64,000 nt of DNA from Paracoccus methylarcula (GTDB taxonomy: Bacteria; Pseudomonadota; Alphaproteobacteria; Rhodobacterales; Rhodobacteraceae): positions 1 through 64,000 of the forward strand of contig NZ_PXNQ02000004.1 of NCBI RefSeq assembly GCF_003007735.2, written 5' to 3'. The notes beneath the pieces are model-generated. The model saw only the letters and a list, made by a program, of their open reading frames with translations, was not told where the DNA came from and did not search any database. A program made the position numbers and the translations under genes. This document shows, in pieces, positions 38,063-48,016 of the stretch. The stretch's first letter is position 1. Each line of letters opens with the position of its first letter.

Positions 38063-38279
38063 GGGTCATTCTCCAGTTCGGGCCAATTGGTCGGCCGATA
38101 TGTCATTCCGGGCCGCGTTTCATCGCAACCTTCGCGTAGGCGGTTCTAGCGTTCAAATCCCCGTCAGTCCAGCGGGTAAGCCAAAACCGAAAAGCCTTGT
38201 GGCCCGTCTATGTTGAAAAAATGTCGCGTGCGATCGAAAGCGGCTGCGCTGTTTTGTCGCGGGGTAAGGCTGCGGGCTT

Positions 38280-39065
38280 TTAAAGCAGGCCTTCCGACCG
38301 AAAGCTGAGTTCGCGCGATTTGCCGATGATCAGGTGATCGTGGATGGTGATTCCCATACTGTCCGCAGCTCGTGCGATCTGCGCCGTCATGGCGATATCC
38401 GCATCGGATGGGGTCGGATCGCCGGATGGATGGTTGTGGACCAGGATGAGTGCGGAGGCGTTGAGTTCCAGCGCCCGGCGGATGATCTCGCGCGGGTAGA
38501 CCGGAACGTGATCGACGGTGCCGCGCGCCTGTTCCTCATCGGCGATCAGGATGTTCTTGCGGTCGAGATACAGCACGCGAAGCTGTTCGATCTCGCGATG
38601 GGACATGCTGGTGTGGCAATAATCCAGCAATGCCTGCCAACCCGACAGAATCGGTCGGAGCAGGACCTTGGCGCGGGCCATGCGCTGTGCGGCGGCCTCG
38701 ACCAGTTTCAACTCGGTGACGACGGCATTGCCGACCCCTTCGACCTCGGTCAGCCGCGACGGGGCCGCAGAGAGAACGCGGTTGAAATCCCCGAAATGCT
38801 CGATCAGGCGGCGGGTCAGTGGCTTGACGTCCTGTCGTGGAATCGCCCGGAACAGGACCAGTTCCAACAATTCATAGTCCGGCATCGCCGCAGCGCCGCC
38901 TTGCAGGAAACGTTCGCGCAGCCGGGCCCGGTGATCGGCAAGATAAGAGGGGGTGGATTTGCGTCCCCGCGCCGCCGATCTGGTGGAATTGGCGGCGCGA
39001 TGATCCAGAACTGCCGGGTCGAACAGGGGCAGTGGTTTCTGTTCAGGCGGATGATTCGTGTCCAT
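38280..39065 (-). CDS. radC: RadC/JAB-family protein
   Basis: A 261-residue UPF0758 protein: an N-terminal helix-hairpin-helix region (SRLTEVEGVGNAVVTELKLVEAAAQR) and a C-terminal MPN/JAB metalloprotease-like domain with HNHPSGDPTPSDAD and the distal ITIHDHLIIG. The JAMM His/Asp residues are intact. The DNA-repair role implied by the name is doubtful in the literature and the true function is unsettled. It stands alone between dnaJ and the fbc operon. Confidence 0.88.
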   Translation of the reverse strand: MDTNHPPEQKPLPLFDPAVLDHRAANSTRSAARGRKSTPSYLADHRARLRERFLQGGAAAMPDYELLELVLFRAIPRQDVKPLTRRLIEHFGDFNRVLSAAPSRLTEVEGVGNAVVTELKLVEAAAQRMARAKVLLRPILSGWQALLDYCHTSMSHREIEQLRVLYLDRKNILIADEEQARGTVDHVPVYPREIIRRALELNASALILVHNHPSGDPTPSDADIAMTAQIARAADSMGITIHDHLIIGKSRELSFRSEGLL

Positions 39066-39090
39066 GCCCGGATCATGCGGGGATGGAATG

Positions 39091-39127
39091 AAAAAAGCCC
39101 TAAACGGGGGCGTATGGCCGCCCCCGT
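39091..39127 (-). terminator. Intrinsic terminator of the dnaKJ operon
   Basis: On the minus strand ACGGGGGCG (39119-39127) pairs with CGCCCCCGT (39104-39112) across a 6-base loop and is followed, after TTAGGGC, by TTTTTT. It starts right after the dnaJ stop codon and ends before the radC start. Confidence 0.85.
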
Positions 39128-39128
39128 A

Positions 39129-40301
39129 TCAGCGAGTCATGTCGTCCCAGAACCCTTTGACCTTGTTGAAAAAATTTGTCGATTGAGGGCTGTTGTCAAC
39201 TTTTTCGGCCTCGAATTGGCGCAGCAGTTCCTTTTGACGGCTGTTCAGGTTCACCGGGGTTTCGACCGTCAGCTCGATCAGCATGTCGCCCGCCTCGCCA
39301 TTCGCGCCCGGACCGTGGCGGAGCGGAGGCATGCCCTTGCCGCGCAGGCGCATCTGCCGACCCGTCTGGCTGCCGGCCGGCACCTTCACGCGGGACCGGC
39401 CGCCATCGATGGTCGGAACCTCGACCTCTCCGCCAAGCGCAGCGGTCGCCATGCTGACCGGCACCTGGCAGGCCAATGTCTTGCCGTCGCGCAGGAAGAT
39501 CTCGTGTTCCTTCACCTCGATGAAGATATAGAGATCGCCCGCGGGACCGCCCCGCATCCCGGCCTCGCCTTCGCCCGCAAGGCGGATACGGGTGCCGGTT
39601 TCCACGCCCGCCGGGATGTTGACCGACAGGGTGCGATCCTTTTCGACCCGGCCCGCTCCATGACAGGATTTGCAGGGGTTCTTGACGATCTGGCCCTGGC
39701 CGCCGCAGGTGGGGCAGGTGCGTTCGACGGTGAAAAAGCCCTGCTGCGCCCGAACCCGCCCCATGCCTGAACAGGTCGGACAGGTTGCGGGCTGGGTCGC
39801 GCCCTCGGCGCCGGTCCCGTTGCATTCTCCGCAGGCGACCGAACTGCTGACGCTGATGGTCTTTTGCAGGCCGGTATAGGCATCCTCGAGCGATACGCCC
39901 AGGTTGTAGCGCAAGTCCTGACCGCGCTGAGCGCGCGAACGTCCACCGCCCGCGCCGCCGCGCCGGCCCATCATGTCGCCGAAAAGATCGTCGAACACAT
40001 CGGCGAAGGCCGAGCCGAAATCGCCCGGATGCGCGCCGCCGCGACCGCCAAAACCGCCGCCGCCCATGCCGCCATTCTCGAAGGCCTGGTGGCCGAACCG
40101 GTCGTATGCCGCCTTCTTCTGCTCGTCCTTCAGGCAGTCATAGGCCTCGTTCACCTCCTTGAACTGAGACTCGGCGCCGGGATCGTCCTTGTTGCGGTCA
40201 GGGTGAAGTTCCTTCGCCTTCGAGCGATAGGCCTTCTTGATCTCGTCTGTCGAGGCCCCGCGCTTGACCCCGAGAACATCGTAATAGCAACGCTTGGCCA
40301 T
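39129..40301 (-). CDS. dnaJ: Chaperone DnaJ
   Basis: Hsp40 co-chaperone of DnaK. The J domain has HPD at residues 33-35, followed by the Gly/Phe-rich linker ([13 protein letters not shown]), four zinc-finger repeats ([32 protein letters not shown]) and the C-terminal substrate-binding domains. At 390 residues it is full length. It is 79 bases downstream of dnaK with a hairpin between them. Confidence 0.97.
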   Translation of the reverse strand: MAKRCYYDVLGVKRGASTDEIKKAYRSKAKELHPDRNKDDPGAESQFKEVNEAYDCLKDEQKKAAYDRFGHQAFENGGMGGGGFGGRGGAHPGDFGSAFADVFDDLFGDMMGRRGGAGGGRSRAQRGQDLRYNLGVSLEDAYTGLQKTISVSSSVACGECNGTGAEGATQPATCPTCSGMGRVRAQQGFFTVERTCPTCGGQGQIVKNPCKSCHGAGRVEKDRTLSVNIPAGVETGTRIRLAGEGEAGMRGGPAGDLYIFIEVKEHEIFLRDGKTLACQVPVSMATAALGGEVEVPTIDGGRSRVKVPAGSQTGRQMRLRGKGMPPLRHGPGANGEAGDMLIELTVETPVNLNSRQKELLRQFEAEKVDNSPQSTNFFNKVKGFWDDMTR

Positions 40302-40335
40302 GTTATGTCCTGTTTACTGATCCCCGGAACGAAAT

Positions 40336-40361
40336 CCGGCCCGCATTGAGACGCGGGCCGG
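40336..40361. other. Intercistronic hairpin between dnaK and dnaJ
   Basis: Perfect 9-bp stem CCGGCCCGC (40336-40344) and GCGGGCCGG (40353-40361) with an 8-base loop and no T-run. Such hairpins in dnaK-dnaJ spacers may stabilise the dnaK mRNA 3' end or lower dnaJ expression. Confidence 0.55.
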
Positions 40362-40380
40362 TCCAGGGATACGGCCCGGA

Positions 40381-42300
40381 TCAGCCGCGTTTCTTGTCTT
40401 CGCCGAGATCCTCGAAATCGGCGTCCACGATGTCCTCGTCGGCGGCGCGGGGTTCGTCCTCGCTGCTGCCACCGGCGCTGTCGCTATCGTCCTGCTGAGC
40501 CTTGTAGATGGCTTCGCCCAGCTTCATCGACGCGTCCATGACATTCTGGATGCCGGACTTGATCTTGCCGGCGTCGTCCGACTTGACCGATTCCTCCAGC
40601 GCGCCGATGGCCAGTTCGATCGCCTCGACGGTCGATTCGTCCACCTTGTCGCCATGCTCTTCCAGCGATTTGCGGGTCGAGTGGATCAGGCTTTCGGCCT
40701 GGTTCTTCGCCTCGACCAGTTCGCGGCGGTCCTTGTCGGCCTCGGCATTGGCCTCGGCATCCTTCACCATCCGCTCGATATCCTCGTCGGACAAGCCGCC
40801 CGAGGCCTGGATGGTGATGTTCTGCTCCTTGCCGGTGCCCTTGTCCTTGGCGCTGACCGACACGATGCCGTTGGCGTCGATGTCGAAGGTCACCTCGATC
40901 TGCGGCATGCCGCGCGGCGCGGGCGGGATGTCCTCGAGATTGAACTGGCCAAGCAGCTTGTTGTCGGCGGCCATCTCGCGCTCGCCCTGGAATACCCGGA
41001 TCGTCACCGCGTTCTGGTTGTCCTCGGCGGTCGAGAAGATCTGGCTCTTCTTGGTCGGGATGGTGGTGTTGCGGTCGATCAGCCGGGTGAACACGCCGCC
41101 CAGGGTTTCGATCCCCAGGGACAGAGGGGTCACGTCCAGCAGCACCACGTCCTTGACATCGCCCTGCAGCACGCCGGCCTGGATCGCGGCGCCCAGTGCC
41201 ACGACCTCGTCGGGGTTCACGCCCTTATGCGGCTCTTTCCCGAAGAAATCGGTGACTTCCTGGAACACCTTGGGCATGCGGGTCATGCCACCGACCAGAA
41301 CCACCTCGTCGATATCGGATTTGGAAACGCCCGCATCTTTCAACGCTTCCTGGACCGGCTTCATGGTCCGTTTGATGAGGTCGCCCACAAGGCTTTCCAG
41401 CTTGGCGCGGGTCAGTTTCATGACCATGTGCAGAGGCGTGCCGGAATCCTTGTCCATCGAGATGAACGGCTGGTTGATCTCGGTCTGGCTGGAGGAGGAC
41501 AGTTCGATCTTGGCCTTCTCGGCCGCCTCTTTCAGGCGCTGGAGCGCCATCTTGTCCTTGGTCAGATCGACGCCATGTTCTTTCTTGAACTCATCGGCGA
41601 GGTAATTCACGATCCGCATGTCGAAATCCTCGCCGCCGAGGAACGTGTCCCCGTTGGTCGATTTCACTTCGAACAAGCCGTCGTCGATTTCCAGGATGGT
41701 GATGTCGAAGGTGCCGCCGCCAAGGTCGTAAACCGCGATGGTCTTCGTTTCCTTCTTGTCGAGGCCATAGGCCAGCGCCGCCGCCGTCGGCTCGTTGATG
41801 ATGCGCAGCACTTCGAGACCGGCGATCTTGCCGGCGTCCTTGGTGGCCTGACGTTGGGCGTCGTTGAAATAGGCCGGAACTGTGATGACCGCCTGCGTGA
41901 CCTCTTCGCCCAGGTAGCTTTCGGCGGTTTCCTTCATCTTCTGAAGGATCATCGCGCTGACTTGCGCGGGGGAATAATTCTCGCCCTTCACCTCGACCCA
42001 GGCATCGCCATTGCCGCCATCCACGATGGAATAGGGGACCAGTTTCTTGTCCTTCTCGACGGCCTCGTCGCCGATGCGGCGGCCGATCAGGCGCTTGACG
42101 GCGAAAACGGTGTTGGTGGGGTTGGTCACGGCCTGACGCTTGGCGGATTGGCCGACCAGACGCTCTCCGTCGGTGAAGCCGACGATCGAGGGGGTGGTGC
42201 GTGCGCCTTCGCTGTTCTCGATCACCTTCGGCTGGCTGCCATCCATGATGGCGACGCAGCTATTCGTGGTACCGAGGTCAATCCCGATGACTTTGGACAT
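40381..42300 (-). CDS. dnaK: Chaperone DnaK (Hsp70)
   Basis: A 639-residue Hsp70 with the actin-like ATPase ([45 protein letters not shown]), the linker [13 protein letters not shown], a beta-sandwich substrate domain and a C-terminal lid ending in acidic [19 protein letters not shown]. It is transcribed from a heat-shock-type promoter about 110 bases upstream. All family segments are intact. Confidence 0.98.
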   Translation of the reverse strand: MSKVIGIDLGTTNSCVAIMDGSQPKVIENSEGARTTPSIVGFTDGERLVGQSAKRQAVTNPTNTVFAVKRLIGRRIGDEAVEKDKKLVPYSIVDGGNGDAWVEVKGENYSPAQVSAMILQKMKETAESYLGEEVTQAVITVPAYFNDAQRQATKDAGKIAGLEVLRIINEPTAAALAYGLDKKETKTIAVYDLGGGTFDITILEIDDGLFEVKSTNGDTFLGGEDFDMRIVNYLADEFKKEHGVDLTKDKMALQRLKEAAEKAKIELSSSSQTEINQPFISMDKDSGTPLHMVMKLTRAKLESLVGDLIKRTMKPVQEALKDAGVSKSDIDEVVLVGGMTRMPKVFQEVTDFFGKEPHKGVNPDEVVALGAAIQAGVLQGDVKDVVLLDVTPLSLGIETLGGVFTRLIDRNTTIPTKKSQIFSTAEDNQNAVTIRVFQGEREMAADNKLLGQFNLEDIPPAPRGMPQIEVTFDIDANGIVSVSAKDKGTGKEQNITIQASGGLSDEDIERMVKDAEANAEADKDRRELVEAKNQAESLIHSTRKSLEEHGDKVDESTVEAIELAIGALEESVKSDDAGKIKSGIQNVMDASMKLGEAIYKAQQDDSDSAGGSSEDEPRAADEDIVDADFEDLGEDKKRG

Positions 42301-42410
42301 GTATCTCTAACCTTTCTTGCGGCGATATGATGAGCTTGGGTCCGTTATGGCCCCCGCGGCCCGATCCCTATGATTGATTCACGCCCGGAACGAATCCGTG
42401 GCTTCGCGGC

Positions 42411-42441
42411 TGTATATAGGTGGGGAAAATGAGGCTGCAAG
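42411..42441 (-). promoter_or_regulatory. RpoH (sigma-32) heat-shock promoter of dnaK
   Basis: Reading the minus strand, CTTG (42438-42441) is followed by exactly 17 bases and CCTATATACA (42411-42420). The alphaproteobacterial RpoH consensus is CTTG-N17-CYTATVTNNG; only the last base deviates. Transcription would start near 42404, about 100 bases before the dnaK ATG. No CIRCE inverted repeat is seen. Confidence 0.8.
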
Positions 42442-42521
42442 CGGGGAGTCGGTGCTTATTGGCCCCGAAATTCGCAGAATTGTCGTCATTTCCGCCTTTC
42501 CGTGGTCCGAGGCGCCGAGTG

Positions 42522-43367
42522 TTAGCGTTGACAACATGGGCAGAAAAAGCTCGACCGGCCCGATTGCACGATCCGCCTGATATGACCGGCACAGCCATCG
42601 GTCTGACAGGATGCGCCCTCGCGGTCATAGACGCGAAAGCTGTGCTGGAAATATCCCAGCTCCCCACTCGCCTGCCGGTGATCGCGCAACGACGAGCCTC
42701 CTGCCGCGATGGCATCCCTCAGCACATCGCGGATATGCCCGGTCAGCGCCGCAATCCGTTCCTTGCCGATGCGGCCCGCAGCCCGGCGCGGATCGATGCC
42801 GGCCCGGTGCAGCGCCTCGCTGACATAGATATTGCCGAGGCCCGCGACGATCCGCTGGTCCAGCAGCGCCTGCTTGACCGGCGCGCGCCGCCCGGCGAAA
42901 GCCGCCGCCAGATAGCCCGTATCGAAACCCGGGTCGAACGGCTCCGGTCCTAGATGAGCCAATAGCGGATGGGCCTCGCCTTCGCGGATCAGGTCGATCA
43001 TGCCGAAGCGGCGGGCATCGTTGAAGGTGATCGTCGTGCCCGACCCGGTCACGATCACGACATGATCATGACGCGGCAGGATGGACGGATCGCGATGGAA
43101 CCCGGCCAGCCCCGCGCCCTCGACCAGAAGCCGCCCCGACATGCCCAGATGCATCAGCAGCGTGCCGCCCCGGTCCAGGTCGGCCAGCAGGTATTTCGAC
43201 CGCCTGCGCAAAGCCGTCACCGTCGCGCCGGTCAACACCTGCACCAGGTCGGGCGGCAGGGGCCAGCGCAAATCGGGACGGCGCGCCTCGGCACGGGCAA
43301 TGCGCTGGCCCTCCAGATGCGGCTGCAAGCCGCGCCTGACCGTCTCGACTTCCGGCAGTTCCGGCAT
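42522..43367 (-). CDS. mutM: Formamidopyrimidine-DNA glycosylase MutM (Fpg)
   Basis: This bifunctional glycosylase/AP lyase removes 8-oxoguanine and Fapy lesions. The mature N-terminus PELPEVETV supplies the catalytic Pro1 and Glu2. The H2TH region ([19 protein letters not shown]) and the C-terminal zinc finger (CQTDGC ... CPCCQR) are present. The true start is the ATG at 43367, because Pro must follow Met; the frame stays open to 43523 but that is not coding. It is divergent from ubiE. Confidence 0.95.
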   Translation of the reverse strand: MPELPEVETVRRGLQPHLEGQRIARAEARRPDLRWPLPPDLVQVLTGATVTALRRRSKYLLADLDRGGTLLMHLGMSGRLLVEGAGLAGFHRDPSILPRHDHVVIVTGSGTTITFNDARRFGMIDLIREGEAHPLLAHLGPEPFDPGFDTGYLAAAFAGRRAPVKQALLDQRIVAGLGNIYVSEALHRAGIDPRRAAGRIGKERIAALTGHIRDVLRDAIAAGGSSLRDHRQASGELGYFQHSFRVYDREGASCQTDGCAGHIRRIVQSGRSSFFCPCCQR

Positions 43368-43467
43368 GGCGTTCCTTTCGCTGCATTGCGCCTTGGGCGC
43401 ATCCCGGTCATTGTGCGCGCGGCGCGCCTGACGTATCTGGCGCGAAGGACAGCGGACGGCAAGCGCG

Positions 43468-44214
43468 ATGAGCGAAAAGAAACAGACCCATTTCGGTTTC
43501 CGAACCGTGGACGAGGACGACAAGGCCGGGCTGGTCCATGGCGTGTTCTCCAGCGTGGCCTCGCGCTATGACCTGATGAACGACCTGATGAGCGCGGGCG
43601 TCCACCGTGTCTGGAAGAATGCGATGATGGATTGGCTCGCACCGCGCAACGGCCAGCATCTGCTGGACGTGGCCGGGGGCACTGGTGACATCGCCTTCCG
43701 TTTCCTCGACCGGGCGCCGGGTGCGCGCGCCACTGTCTGTGACATGACCGAATCCATGCTGGTCGAGGGGCGCAAGCGCGGCGAGGCCGCCAAGCTGGCC
43801 AGCCGGTTGGCATGGGTGACCGGTGATGCGATGCGGCTGCCTTTCGCGGATGACAGCTTCGACCGCTACACGATCAGCTTCGGCATCCGCAACGTCACCC
43901 GCATTCCCGACGCGCTGGCCGAGGCGTTCCGCGTGCTGCGTCCCGGCGGACGGCTGATGGTGCTGGAGTTCAGCCGGATCCCGGTGCCGATGATGCAATG
44001 GGCCTATGACCGCTACAGCTTCAACGTGATCCCGGCGATGGGGCAGGCGGTGACCGGCGACCGCGACAGCTATCAATACCTGGTCGAATCGATCCGCCGC
44101 TTTCCGGATCAGGAGGCGTTCGGCGAAATGATCCGCCAGGCCGGATTCGGCCGTGTTCAATGGCGCAACCTGTCGTTGGGCGTCGCCGCGCTGCATTCCG
44201 GCTGGAAGCTTTAA
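43468..44214 (+). CDS. ubiE: UbiE/COQ5 quinone methyltransferase
   Basis: SAM-dependent C-methyltransferase of ubiquinone (and menaquinone) synthesis, 248 residues. The UbiE signatures are [25 protein letters not shown] at the start, SYDLMND-like [10 protein letters not shown], the SAM motif [14 protein letters not shown] and [15 protein letters not shown]. Its stop overlaps the ubiB start by one base (TAATG), so the two are translationally coupled. Confidence 0.96.
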   Translation: MSEKKQTHFGFRTVDEDDKAGLVHGVFSSVASRYDLMNDLMSAGVHRVWKNAMMDWLAPRNGQHLLDVAGGTGDIAFRFLDRAPGARATVCDMTESMLVEGRKRGEAAKLASRLAWVTGDAMRLPFADDSFDRYTISFGIRNVTRIPDALAEAFRVLRPGGRLMVLEFSRIPVPMMQWAYDRYSFNVIPAMGQAVTGDRDSYQYLVESIRRFPDQEAFGEMIRQAGFGRVQWRNLSLGVAALHSGWKL

Positions 44215-45740
44215 TGCGCGGTCCGCATAACATCCTGCGCCTGATCCGCACCGGCGCGACATTCGAGCGGACCGGCGCAATGGGCGTGGCGCTTGACGCG
44301 ATCGAGGCCCCGGCCCGGCTGCGCCTGGCGGCGCGGGTGCTGGGCTGGCCGTTCCGCTGGATGGGTTACAAGGGCAATCCCGATCTGCCGCCTGTGACGC
44401 GCGCGATCACGGCGCTCGGCCCCGCCTATATCAAGTTCGGACAGATCCTCTCGACCCGCGCCGATGTCGTCGGCACTGAACTGGCCGATCAGTTGCGGAT
44501 GCTGCAGGACCGGCTGCCGCCCTTTCCGACCGAGACCGCCAAGCAGATGGTCGCGGCCGAGCTGGGCCGGCCTGTCGATGAGCTGTTCTCGGAATTCTCG
44601 GAACCCGTTGCGGCGGCTTCCATCGCGCAGGTCCACCGGGCAAGGCTGCGCGAGACCGGGCAAGAGGTTGCCGTCAAGGTGCTGCGTCCCGGCATCGTGG
44701 GTGCCTTTCGCCGCGATATCGATGCGTTCCATTTCGCCGCCGGAATGATCGAGGGTATCGCCCCCTTCAGCCGCCGCCTGCGGCCCCGCGATGTTATCAG
44801 CCATTTCGAGTCGGTGGTTACCGGTGAACTCGACCTGAGGCTTGAAGCCGCCTCCGCCTCGGAATTCGCCGAGAATACCCGCGAGGACAAGGACTTCGCC
44901 ATCCCGCTGCCGCATTGGCACCTTTCATCACGGCGGGTGCTGACCTCGGACTGGGCAGAGGGCATTCCGATGGGCGACCGCGAAGCGCTGATCGCGGCGG
45001 GCCACGACATCACCCGTGTCGCCCGGCGGGTGATCCAGCTTTTCCTGCAACACGCGCTGCGCGACGGCTTTTTCCATGCAGACATGCATCACGGCAATCT
45101 CAAGGTCGCGCCGGACGGGGACATTGTCGCCTATGATTTCGGGATCATGGGCGAGATCGACGAATATACCCGCCGCGTCTATGCCGAGATCCTGATGGGC
45201 TTCATCCATCGCGACTACCGCCGCGTGGCGCGGGTGCATTTCGAGGCGGGCTACGTTCCCCGCGACCGTGACGAGGCGGCCTTTGCCCGTGCCCTGCGCG
45301 CGGTGGGGGAACCGATCTTCGGCGCCGATGCCAGCCAGATCTCCATGGCCAACCTGCTGGCCTATCTGTTCGAGGTCACCGAGCGCTTCGGCATGCCCAC
45401 ACGGACCGAGCTGATCCTCTTGCAGCGGACCATGGTGGTTGTCGAAGGCGTCGCGCGTTCGCTGGATCCGCAACTGAACATGTGGGAGGCGGCCAAGCCC
45501 GTCGTCTCGGATTACATCAAGGCAAGCCTCGGGCCACGGGCGATGGCGAAGGACGCGATGCAGGTGGCGCAGACATTGGGACGCTATGGCCCGTTGCTGC
45601 CGAAGCTCGTTGACCGGATGCTGTGGGAAAATGCGCATGCGAAGCCCCAGCCCAGGAAGAATGGCCACCGCCGGGGCTATGCGGTGGCTGCGGGTGTGGC
45701 GTTGGCAGTGGGGCTCGGGGTCGGCCTGTTACTCGGATGA
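44214..45740 (+). CDS. ubiB: UbiB, atypical ADCK-type kinase for ubiquinone synthesis
   Basis: UbiB is a membrane-associated protein-kinase-like ATPase needed for ubiquinone biosynthesis. The N-terminal KxGQ motif (KFGQILSTRADVV), the Ala-rich nucleotide loop (AAASIAQVHRA), HADMHHGNL and YDFGIMG (metal-binding Asp) are present. The C-terminus ends in a membrane segment (GYAVAAGVALAVGLGVGLLLG). Length from ATG 44214 is 508 residues. Confidence 0.95.
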   Translation: MRGPHNILRLIRTGATFERTGAMGVALDAIEAPARLRLAARVLGWPFRWMGYKGNPDLPPVTRAITALGPAYIKFGQILSTRADVVGTELADQLRMLQDRLPPFPTETAKQMVAAELGRPVDELFSEFSEPVAAASIAQVHRARLRETGQEVAVKVLRPGIVGAFRRDIDAFHFAAGMIEGIAPFSRRLRPRDVISHFESVVTGELDLRLEAASASEFAENTREDKDFAIPLPHWHLSSRRVLTSDWAEGIPMGDREALIAAGHDITRVARRVIQLFLQHALRDGFFHADMHHGNLKVAPDGDIVAYDFGIMGEIDEYTRRVYAEILMGFIHRDYRRVARVHFEAGYVPRDRDEAAFARALRAVGEPIFGADASQISMANLLAYLFEVTERFGMPTRTELILLQRTMVVVEGVARSLDPQLNMWEAAKPVVSDYIKASLGPRAMAKDAMQVAQTLGRYGPLLPKLVDRMLWENAHAKPQPRKNGHRRGYAVAAGVALAVGLGVGLLLG

Positions 45741-45986
45741 CGAAATCCTGTCCCGCGACATTGCCGGACCGAGATTATCAGCGATCTGTTCAACCCCGAT
45801 GGTCTTGCTCCCAATGAGGCAGCGGGTGCTGGTCAATCCTTGCGACAGTTTTGCAAGATTGTTTTCAGATCTGGCACATTCGGCTCCTTGTCCGGCGTGG
45901 ATATTCGCATCCGAACCGTAGCGCCCATTATGAAGAAGGAACCAGAGCCTGTGTCGTGAAGACAACCATGAATTGCCGGAGATGCG
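45741..45986. other. Non-coding gap with a possible coding remnant
   Basis: This 246-base gap between ubiB and the SoxYZ-like gene is less GC-rich than its flanks. In frame with ubiB, after its stop, 72 open codons run to TGA at 45957-45959 and encode a protein-like stretch (TEIISDLFNPDGLAPNEAAG ... VDIRIRTVAPIMKKEPEPVS). It has no start or ribosome-binding site and I recognise no family. No terminator is evident. Confidence 0.3.
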
Positions 45987-46763
45987 TCAGCCCGCCGCGT
46001 CGAAGGTCCGGTCCCAGATATTGCCTTCGGTATCCTCGGCATGGACGCTGATCGGCTTGCCGTTGGGCCTATAGGCGAAACGGAACACCGGATCCTCGCT
46101 GACCGAGATTCCCGCCTGCATCGAGAACAGCAATTCATCGCCCTGCCGCACCTCCAGCCTGTCGATGAAATGGGCGGGAATATTCATCAGCGTCACCTGA
46201 TCGCGTTGCAGCCCGGAAAACATCGGATGGCGGATCATCAGCGTGCCGATGCTGCGATCCCCGTCCTGTGCGGTTTTCCAGCGCATCTCGCCCATGGTCT
46301 CTTTCACCGCCGCCATGTCCTTGCCCGCCGGAGCCGAGCAGCCGCCCGAAGCCTTGACGAAGCGTCCGGCCATGATCTTGCCGCCATCCACACGGCTGCC
46401 GATGGCGCGCAGGTCGGTATAGGCATCGACACGGACACGGACCTCGAAATCAAGCGGCATCAACGCCTCGCCGAAGCTGTATTCGGCGGCCACGGGGGCC
46501 GGGTTCTCGTCGATCATCAGGGTCAGGTCGGTCAGTGCCGGGGCACCTGCCGCTTGCGTCAGCCGGATCGGAACGATGGCCGCGTCATTGGCGCGCATCG
46601 GGGCATCGACATCGAGGATGCCAGCATCGATCGGCGGTTCCTCGGTCAGGCCCAGGACCGATTCACGCAGGTCGTTCCATGTTTCCGAAGGCTGCAGCGG
46701 GTTCTCCTGCGCCAGAACGGGCGAGGTCATCAGAAGCGCCGCAGCCGTAAGCCATGCCTTCAT
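45987..46763 (-). CDS. Quinoprotein dehydrogenase-associated SoxYZ-like carrier
   Basis: A periplasmic protein of about 258 residues with a signal peptide (MKAWLTAAALLMTSPVLAQ), a SoxY-like N-terminal domain with the segment SGGCSAPAGKD (a Cys near a Gly-rich carrier-type loop), and a SoxZ-like beta-sandwich C-terminus (LMIRHPMFSGLQRD to RDTFDAAG-like end). This fusion is known next to PQQ-dependent dehydrogenase genes, where its role is unproven. GGGAGG sits 6 bases before ATG 46763; an ATG at 46769 overlaps the pqqE stop. Last gene of the pqq operon. Confidence 0.85.
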   Translation of the reverse strand: MKAWLTAAALLMTSPVLAQENPLQPSETWNDLRESVLGLTEEPPIDAGILDVDAPMRANDAAIVPIRLTQAAGAPALTDLTLMIDENPAPVAAEYSFGEALMPLDFEVRVRVDAYTDLRAIGSRVDGGKIMAGRFVKASGGCSAPAGKDMAAVKETMGEMRWKTAQDGDRSIGTLMIRHPMFSGLQRDQVTLMNIPAHFIDRLEVRQGDELLFSMQAGISVSEDPVFRFAYRPNGKPISVHAEDTEGNIWDRTFDAAG

Positions 46764-46765
46764 TG

Positions 46766-47902
46766 TCATCCTCCCTTCTTCATGCGCCGGTAGATCAGTT
46801 CTGCCGTATCAGCGCCCGCATCCTCCTCGGCCCGGGCGACGACCTGCGCATGCAGCGGCGATTTCGAGCAGACCGGATCGGTCGCCCGCGCATCGCCCGC
46901 GATGGCCATAGCTTGACACCGGCAGCCGCCAAAATCCATGTTTTTCCGCTCACAACTGCGGCAGGGTTCAGTCATCCATCCGGTGCCGCGAAAGGCGTTG
47001 AAGGCCTCCGAGAGGTGCCAGATGTCGGACAGGGAGCGGTCGCGGACATTCTCGAACCGCATCCAGCCGATGGAACCGGCGGCGTGGCAGGGCAGGACCG
47101 AGCCATCGGGCGCGACATTCAGCCCGGTCGAGCCCCAACCGCCCATGCAGGCCTTGGGATAGACCGCGTGATGATCGGCGGGAACGTAATCGATGACCAT
47201 CCGCCCGCGCAGCCGGATGCGGGCATCGTTCACCACCTGCCGCGCGAAGGCTGCCTGTTCGCGGGTCGGCATCAATGCCTTGCGGTTCAGGTCGGCCCAA
47301 CCGTGGAACTGCACGGTCGCCACCTCGATCCGCCTTGCGCCAAGGGTTTCGGCAAGCTCGATCATGTCGGGCAGGCGTTCCATGTTCTGGCGATGGACGA
47401 CGGCGTTGATGGTCAGGGGAAAGCCGATCTCTGTGACCCATCCGGCGAATCCCATCTTCTTGTCCCAGGACCCCGGATGGCCGCTGATCCGGTCGGCCAT
47501 GTCGGGGCGGATGCCCTGCAGCGATAGCTGGACATGATCGACTCCCTTGCTGTCCAGTTCCTCCAGCCGTTGACGGGTGATACCGATGCCCGAGGTGATC
47601 AGGTTGACATAAAGCCCCGCCGCGCGCGCCGATTCCGCGATCTGCGCCAGGTCGCGCCGGGCACCCGGCTCGCCGCCCGAGATATGCACCTGCAACACGC
47701 CCAGATCGGCAGCTTCGCGGAAGACCCGCGCCCAGTCCTCGGCGGGCAGTTCGGCCTGCGCACGGGTCAGTTCGACCGGGTTCGAGCAATAGGGGCAGGA
47801 GAGCGGGCAGCGATGGGTGATCTCGGCCAGCATCGCCATGGGCAGGCCGGGAGCGACCGGGTTGCCGTCGAGATCGCGGGGCTGGGCGGGGAGATCCTTC
47901 AT
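46766..47902 (-). CDS. pqqE: PqqE, radical SAM enzyme of PQQ synthesis
   Basis: PqqE links the Glu and Tyr side chains of PqqA. The radical SAM cluster Cys residues are C32, C36 and C39 (CPLSCPYC), followed by ISGGEPGARRDL. The SPASM domain near the C-terminus has CMGGWGS, CHAA, CRSCERKNMDFGGCRCQA and further Cys for auxiliary clusters. ATG 47902 with AAGGA 7-8 bases upstream gives 378 residues; the open frame upstream crosses the repeat element. It needs PqqD as peptide chaperone. Confidence 0.96.
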   Translation of the reverse strand: MKDLPAQPRDLDGNPVAPGLPMAMLAEITHRCPLSCPYCSNPVELTRAQAELPAEDWARVFREAADLGVLQVHISGGEPGARRDLAQIAESARAAGLYVNLITSGIGITRQRLEELDSKGVDHVQLSLQGIRPDMADRISGHPGSWDKKMGFAGWVTEIGFPLTINAVVHRQNMERLPDMIELAETLGARRIEVATVQFHGWADLNRKALMPTREQAAFARQVVNDARIRLRGRMVIDYVPADHHAVYPKACMGGWGSTGLNVAPDGSVLPCHAAGSIGWMRFENVRDRSLSDIWHLSEAFNAFRGTGWMTEPCRSCERKNMDFGGCRCQAMAIAGDARATDPVCSKSPLHAQVVARAEEDAGADTAELIYRRMKKGG

Positions 47903-47935
47903 GACGAGTCCTTCGGGTGTGATTGGAACCTGCAA

Positions 47936-47988
47936 CCGGGGGTTTCACACCCCCGGACCCCCGTGGGATACTTAAATGAAGAAGAAGA
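47936..47988 (+). repeat. Palindromic intergenic repeat, copy 4, inside the pqq operon
   Basis: CCGGGGG (47936-47942) pairs with CCCCCGG (47950-47956), followed by ACCCCCGTGGGATACTTAAATGAAGAAGAAG. The element occupies the 114-base gap between pqqD and pqqE, in opposite orientation to transcription. It is the only sizeable gap between pqqB and the SoxYZ-like gene. Confidence 0.75.
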
Positions 47989-48016
47989 GATGCGCGGCAT
48001 GGAGTCCATTGATGAC

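Noticed and set aside
40654-42330. 558-codon open frame antisense to dnaK
   Set aside because: It lies exactly opposite a highly conserved gene, and its translation has no recognisable domain. Long antisense frames are expected in GC-rich DNA.
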